NCBI GenBank assembly: GCA_937910235.1
Contig: CALENB010000477.1
Coordinates: forward strand, 1-37,630
Direction: 5' to 3'
Length of the DNA: 37,630 bases
DNA from: an uncultured Myxococcales bacterium
GTDB lineage: Bacteria; Myxococcota_A; UBA9042
Each line of letters begins with the position of its first letter. Position 1 is the first letter of the stretch. The position numbers and the translations under genes are program-made. Below are positions 34,330 through 37,630 of the stretch, piece by piece. The notes under the pieces were generated by a model. It made no database searches. It was not told the origin of the DNA and worked only from the letters and a program-made list of their open reading frames with translations.

Positions 34330-34532
34330 CCCGATGCGGCGGCCCCCTCCTCGGCCTCAAGCTCTCCGGCGAGCACGAGGTAAAACGCGTCACCGGCGTC
34401 GCCCTCGGCGATCAGGAGGTGGCCCGCGGGCACGACCTGTGTCTCGCCGATGCGGGCTAACAGCGCCCGCTCCGCCTGCGGGATGGCGAAGACGCGCCGT
34501 GCTTCCGCTGCGGCCGCGGCGAGATCGAGCAT
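34326..34532 (-). CDS. N-terminal half of the cNMP-binding domain (upstream part of the frameshifted gene)
   Basis: 68 codons from ATG 34532, which has AGGAG 8 nt upstream, to TGA at 34326. The sequence 'PAGHLLIAEGDAGDAFYLVLAGELEAEEG' style start of a CRP-type domain is cut off mid-fold, and the missing strands continue in the next frame at 34329. One extra base in the G5 run (plus-strand C5 at 34343-34347) would give a continuous and natural reading 'EEGGRRIGLITTGGIVGEM', joining the two parts into one protein of about 573 residues. This may be a real inactivating mutation, slippage-tolerant decoding, or a sequencing error in the homopolymer. I cannot tell which from the sequence alone. Confidence 0.7.
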   Translation of the reverse strand: MLDLAAAAAEARRVFAIPQAERALLARIGETQVVPAGHLLIAEGDAGDAFYLVLAGELEAEEGAAASG

Positions 34533-34842
34533 GGGGTCAACTCCTGGGGAGGGTCGCGACCCGTGCACCGCGCGAGGCGGCGGCGGGGGCAGCGACGACG
34601 GTGGGGCGCGCTGGAGCGGGCCCGCCATGGACAGGGGGAGCGGCAGGCTACCACTTCGGCCGGCGGTGCATAGGACGGATGGCAGTGCGCGCGCCCCAGC
34701 CTGACTATCCAAAGCTCTGCCGCGCGAGACAGACCTCCCTACGGTCGGATCTGTCGCTTGCACTCCCCCACCGCGTACGGGCTCCGCCCTTTTGTCTGTT
34801 TCTCGCTGCCGAGTTGTCCAAAATTGGTCGGTTTTGGATTAG

Positions 34843-35088
34843 TCCCTTGGCGGCCAGGTACACGCCATCCAGGCCCGTCGAGATGGCACGACCACGACGG
34901 TGTCGTTTACGCCCGAAGGCGGCGGCCCGGTCCAGTCGGCGACGACCAGACATGAGAAGACGTTCGCCGCCAATGACGTCACAGGCCAAACGGTTGGCAG
35001 TAAGGTCGGCATTCCAAGCGTCGAACGGCCATATTCGCAGCTTTTCGCCGATCTGCGTTGGGCCATCACGGTCGGCTATCGATTCTGA
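34843..35088 (+). pseudogene. Possible C-terminal remnant of an outer-membrane barrel protein
   Basis: An open frame without a start upstream (stop at 34840) ends in 'SQLFADLRWAITVGYRF' and TGA. A final strand of alternating hydrophobic residues with terminal Phe is typical of outer-membrane beta-barrels. A GTG at 34900 could start a 62-residue peptide but has no good ribosome site. The remainder of 34533-35560 (about 1 kb) shows no convincing gene on either strand and a somewhat lower GC content than its surroundings; it may be decayed or acquired DNA. Confidence 0.25.
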
Positions 35089-35560
35089 TCGCCGCGCTAC
35101 CGGACGACGCGCGGAGTCTGGAGGGTCGGGTGTTCATCGTTTGCATTTTGAAGAGACCCAACGGTAACGCCTGACCCCAGTGTCCTGCTCCTTGTCCAGC
35201 AACGTGTCACTCCGCACGCGGCGCGGCGCCTCAACCGACCTCGGATTGAACGATGAAACATGCGCATTCGCGCCTCATCGCCGGAGTCGTGACGCGCTTG
35301 TTCGCGGCATGCTGCATGACCTGACGCGTCACACCTGGTGGCTTATCCGCACCAAGCTGCGGAAGTGCACACAGTCCGAGCCTTCATGGTCTGGGCGCGT
35401 ATGGCACATTCCGCCAATACCCCATCAGAACTAGACGCCTATCTCATCGTTTTTGGGTGTCGGCATGACCGTTGCATTGAAGGCGGGCGTGGTGGTGCTT
35501 CCGAGCGGCTTGTTCCGACACGTTTGGCACACGCTACAGCGGATCTCCATCGCGCCACGC

Positions 35561-35587
35561 TTGCAACACCCGACAGGCCGATATTAT
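35561..35587 (+). promoter_or_regulatory. Candidate promoter of the FAD oxidase-VOC pair
   Basis: TTGCAA (35561-35566) and TATTAT (35582-35587) are separated by 15 bp, slightly short of optimum but with a good -10. They lie 46 bp before the preferred start at 35633. Confidence 0.35.
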
Positions 35588-35632
35588 TGGCCATAAAGGA
35601 CCACGACAATGAGGATGACTGAGGAGCTACAG

Positions 35633-37072
35633 ATGGCCGGCTTGAACGGCGGCACAAAGACAATCGGAGCCAGCGAATTCGCCGAATTCGCGGTGTCGCT
35701 TCGCGGCGACTTGCTGACTAAGGATGTCGAGGGCTACGACGAAGCCCGCTCCGTCTGGAACGCGATGATCGACAAGAAACCTGCGATGATCGTCCAGTGT
35801 TTCGGCGTCGCAGACGTCATCGCGTCGGTGAAGTTCGCTGCGAAACACCAGATCGTTCTGGCCGTTCGGGGCGCCGGGCATAACATCGCGGGCACGGCGA
35901 TCTGCGACGATGGCCTGCTGATCGACTTGTCGGGGTGGCGTTCGATTCATGTGGATCCCGAAGGCAAGCGCGCGCGCGTCGAACCGGGGGCCACCCTGGG
36001 CGATTTGGACCATGAGACGCAGGCCTTTGGGCTCGCCACCCCAACAGGCATCAACTCCACGACGGGCATCGCCGGTCTCACGCTGGGAGGCGGATTTGGC
36101 TGGTTGAGCCGAAAGTACGGGCTCACCGTCGACAACTTGCACGCGGTAGACATCGTCACCGCAGACGGAGCGCTGCGGCATTGCAGCCTGACGGAGAATC
36201 GTGACCTCTTCTGGGCGATTCGCGGCGGCGGTGGCAACTTCGGTGTCATCACCTCATTCGAGTTCGATCTCCATCTCGTCGGACCGACCGTGATGGCGGG
36301 CCTCGTGATTCACCCCTTCGAGAAGGCTCAGGAGGTCCTCCAGCACTACCGCCACTGCGTCGAGCGCATGTCCGATGAGATGTGCGTCTGGATGGTGGCC
36401 CGCAAGGCGCCGCCGCTGCCTTTTCTTCCTGCCGAGTGGCACGGCAAGCCGGTCATCGTGTTGGCGGCGTGTCACATCGGTACGAAGGCCGTCGCCGAGA
36501 AAGAGCTGCGCGAGCTGCGCGAATGGGGCCAGCCCATCGCCGATGTGATCGGGCCACAGCCGTATAGCACGTGGCAGACCGCGTTCGATCCCCTACTCAC
36601 GCCCGGCGCTCGGAATTACTGGAAATCTCACAATCTCACGGAGATGAACGACGCCGTCATCGCCTTGGTCGAGGAGTACGGCGGTCGCCTGCCGACGACG
36701 GACACCGAGATCTTTTTTGCCAGAGTTGGGGGCGCGATCAACCGAGTCTCACCGCAGTACACGGCGTATCCGCACAGAGACACGAAGTTCATCATGAATG
36801 TTCATACCCGCTGGAGCAGCCCGAAGGACGACGACCGCTGCATGGCCTGGGCACGAGAGTTCTTCACGGCGATTGAGCCTCACGCGACGGGCGGCGTCTA
36901 CGTCAACTTCATCCCAAGCGATGAGAATCGTGTGGCCAACGCGTACGGCCCAAACATGGCGCGACTCAGCGAGATCAAACGCGAGTACGACCCGCAGAAC
37001 CTCTTCCGCATCAACCAGAACATCAAGGCGCGCCATGTCACATTTCACGCACCTAGCGCTGCACGTCCGTGA
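35633..37072 (+). CDS. FAD-linked oxidase of the berberine-bridge/6-hydroxynicotine oxidase type
   Basis: 479 residues from ATG 35633, which has GAGGAG about 6 nt upstream; an ATG at 35609 (8 residues longer, weaker AAGGA) is also possible. The FAD-binding PCMH domain shows 'IVLAVRGAGHNIAGTA', where the His (residue 83) is the usual site of covalent 8-alpha FAD linkage, and 'GIAGLTLGGGFGWLSRKYGL'. The second covalent position, Cys in berberine-bridge enzymes, is Asn141 here ('PTGINSTTG'), so a mono-covalent FAD is predicted. The substrate domain leads to a BBE-type C-terminus: 'YVNFIPSDENRVANAYG' and 'YDPQNLFRINQNI'. The enzyme should oxidise a small molecule with O2; the substrate is unknown. 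Its end overlaps the VOC gene by 38 bp. Confidence 0.92.
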   Translation: MAGLNGGTKTIGASEFAEFAVSLRGDLLTKDVEGYDEARSVWNAMIDKKPAMIVQCFGVADVIASVKFAAKHQIVLAVRGAGHNIAGTAICDDGLLIDLSGWRSIHVDPEGKRARVEPGATLGDLDHETQAFGLATPTGINSTTGIAGLTLGGGFGWLSRKYGLTVDNLHAVDIVTADGALRHCSLTENRDLFWAIRGGGGNFGVITSFEFDLHLVGPTVMAGLVIHPFEKAQEVLQHYRHCVERMSDEMCVWMVARKAPPLPFLPAEWHGKPVIVLAACHIGTKAVAEKELRELREWGQPIADVIGPQPYSTWQTAFDPLLTPGARNYWKSHNLTEMNDAVIALVEEYGGRLPTTDTEIFFARVGGAINRVSPQYTAYPHRDTKFIMNVHTRWSSPKDDDRCMAWAREFFTAIEPHATGGVYVNFIPSDENRVANAYGPNMARLSEIKREYDPQNLFRINQNIKARHVTFHAPSAARP

Positions 37073-37442
37073 TCTCGACGCCTGCGTCCGTTTCTACGAG
37101 GCGTTCTGTGGCCTCGTCGTGACCCACCGGCGCGGAACGGGACCGCATCGCGTCGTCTGGTTGGCCGAGGTGGGGCGCGAAACAGCGTTCGTCTTCGTGC
37201 TGCTCGAAGGGGGGCCAGGCCGCAAGCAAGCCGAGGGAGACTTTAGTCACCTTGGCTTCGCTTGCGGCAGCCGCGAGGCGGTCGATCAAGTGGCCCGGCG
37301 AGGACAGGAAGCGGGCTGTTTGGCCTGGCCCCCGCGGCAAGAGCCCTACCCCGTCGGTTACTACTGTGGCTTGAACGATCCCGACGGCAACTTCATCGAG
37401 ATGAGCTTTGGTCAATCGATCGATCCGGTTCAGCCGGTCTAG
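37035..37442 (+). CDS. VOC-family (glyoxalase/dioxygenase-fold) protein
   Basis: 135 residues from ATG 37035 (AAGG 6 nt upstream), overlapping the FAD oxidase by 38 bp in another frame, so likely co-expressed. The fold shows two beta-alpha-beta-beta-beta modules. Probable metal ligands are His6 (FTHLALHV), His72 (FSHLGFA) and Glu122 (NFIEMSF), with the signature 'NDPDGNFIE'. Members act as glyoxalases, ring-cleavage dioxygenases, isomerases or resistance proteins; pairing with an FAD oxidase suggests a catabolic or modification step. The last residues (PVQPV) come from a 9-bp DNA repeat that continues beyond the stop. Confidence 0.88.
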   Translation: MSHFTHLALHVRDLDACVRFYEAFCGLVVTHRRGTGPHRVVWLAEVGRETAFVFVLLEGGPGRKQAEGDFSHLGFACGSREAVDQVARRGQEAGCLAWPPRQEPYPVGYYCGLNDPDGNFIEMSFGQSIDPVQPV

Positions 37443-37469
37443 CCGGTCCAGCCGGTTCAGCCGGTCCAG
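37425..37469 (+). repeat. 9-bp tandem repeat across the VOC stop codon
   Basis: Five units of CCGGTYCAG (PVQ in the VOC frame) follow each other, with a sixth partial copy CCTGTC. In the second unit CAG is TAG, which is the stop codon. Reading on, the frame would stay open through the remaining units to a TGA about 90 bp later, so the stop looks like a C-to-T change inside the repeat. Confidence 0.8.
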
Positions 37470-37540
37470 CCTGTCAAATTGGCCGTAATTCCGCCGATGG
37501 GCTCGCTCAAACCCTACAATCCCGGCCTCTGAGGGCTCCG

Positions 37541-37630
37541 CATCAACGTTGGCTTCGGCATCAACGTTGGCTGCCGCATCAACGTTGGCTGCCGCATCAA
37601 CGTTGGCTGCCGCATCAACGTTGGCTGCCG
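37541..37630. repeat. 18-bp tandem repeat at the right edge
   Basis: Five consecutive units of CATCAACGTTGGCTGCCG (the first with TCGG in place of GCCG at its end) run to the last base, so the array probably continues. Each unit contains the palindrome CAACGTTG. The unit is a multiple of three. On the minus strand one frame reads Ala-Ala-Asn-Val-Asp-Ala, like the D/A-rich linkers of lipoproteins in this window; on the plus strand all three frames are also open. Confidence 0.9.

Noticed and set aside
35180-35622. Short plus-strand frames of 84 and 94 codons before the FAD oxidase
   Set aside because: No ribosome site, no recognisable domain, and overlap with each other and with the candidate promoter.
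37541-37630. CRISPR array
   Set aside because: The units are directly adjacent with no unique spacers, and 18 bp is too short; it is a simple tandem repeat.
37053-37630. Minus-strand frame running from the 18-bp repeats through the VOC gene
   Set aside because: It is open by chance; the VOC metal ligands and fold are clear on the plus strand.

Overview
The window is about 37.6 kb of high-GC, gene-dense bacterial DNA. The best fit is a predatory or social deltaproteobacterium-type genome (Myxococcota, e.g. Polyangia or a Bradymonadales-like group). The reasons are very large lipoproteins built from CTDC-type cysteine repeats, MopE-like 'CNG-DDDCDG' motifs, many lipobox proteins of unknown function, a TamB/TamA pair, an M1 peptidase fused to HEAT repeats, and an HD-GYP regulator. 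This placement is inferred from gene content only.

Layout, left to right. (1) 2-7216, minus strand: the 5' part (over 2,400 codons) of a giant cysteine-rich lipoprotein that runs off the left edge. It has dozens of CTDC repeats followed by three jelly-roll-like domains. (2) 7680-9536, plus: a second, divergently transcribed lipoprotein with two MopE-like motifs and the same CTDC repeats. (3) 9653-17909, plus: a TamB-like inner-membrane/periplasmic protein (TTG start) and, 4 bp later, a large Omp85/TamA-like protein with POTRA domains. Together they form an outer-membrane transport or assembly unit. (4) 17968-21227, minus: an M1 metallopeptidase with a HEAT-repeat tail, overlapped by a membrane-anchored TlpA-like thioredoxin gene. 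(5) 21320-24833, plus: three genes joined by ATGA overlaps: a receiver-like/HD-GYP protein and two lipoproteins, the second with propeller-like repeats. (6) 24866-25651, minus: a RluA-type pseudouridine synthase. (7) 25736-25925, minus: a complete tRNA-Pro(CGG) unit with promoter and terminator. (8) 25922-27460, minus: selA, diverging from an ABC exporter half-transporter with non-canonical ATPase residues and a coupled methyltransferase-like gene (27517-30131, plus). (9) 30189-32786: a DUF4234 membrane protein, a WCPYC peroxiredoxin-like lipoprotein on the minus strand, and an AlkC-type DNA-alkylation repair protein. (10) 32812-34532, minus: a cyclic-nucleotide-binding domain joined to a malic-enzyme-like domain, interrupted by a one-base frameshift at a G5 run and carrying several substituted active-site residues. 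(11) 34533-35632: a gene-poor stretch of somewhat lower GC holding at most a short barrel-like C-terminal remnant. (12) 35633-37442, plus: a berberine-bridge-type FAD oxidase overlapped by a VOC (glyoxalase-fold) gene. (13) The end of the window holds a 9-bp and an 18-bp tandem repeat.

Functionally the window is dominated by the cell envelope: surface lipoproteins, outer-membrane biogenesis, a periplasmic thiol protein and peptidase, and an exporter. Housekeeping functions (tRNA, pseudouridylation, selenocysteine synthesis, alkylation repair) lie between these. There is no recognisable phage, insertion sequence or CRISPR locus. The observations I would check first are the frameshifted cNMP/malic-like gene with altered malate and metal ligands, the giant CTDC lipoprotein with its divergent partner, and the HD-GYP gene with a degenerate receiver translationally coupled to two lipoproteins.
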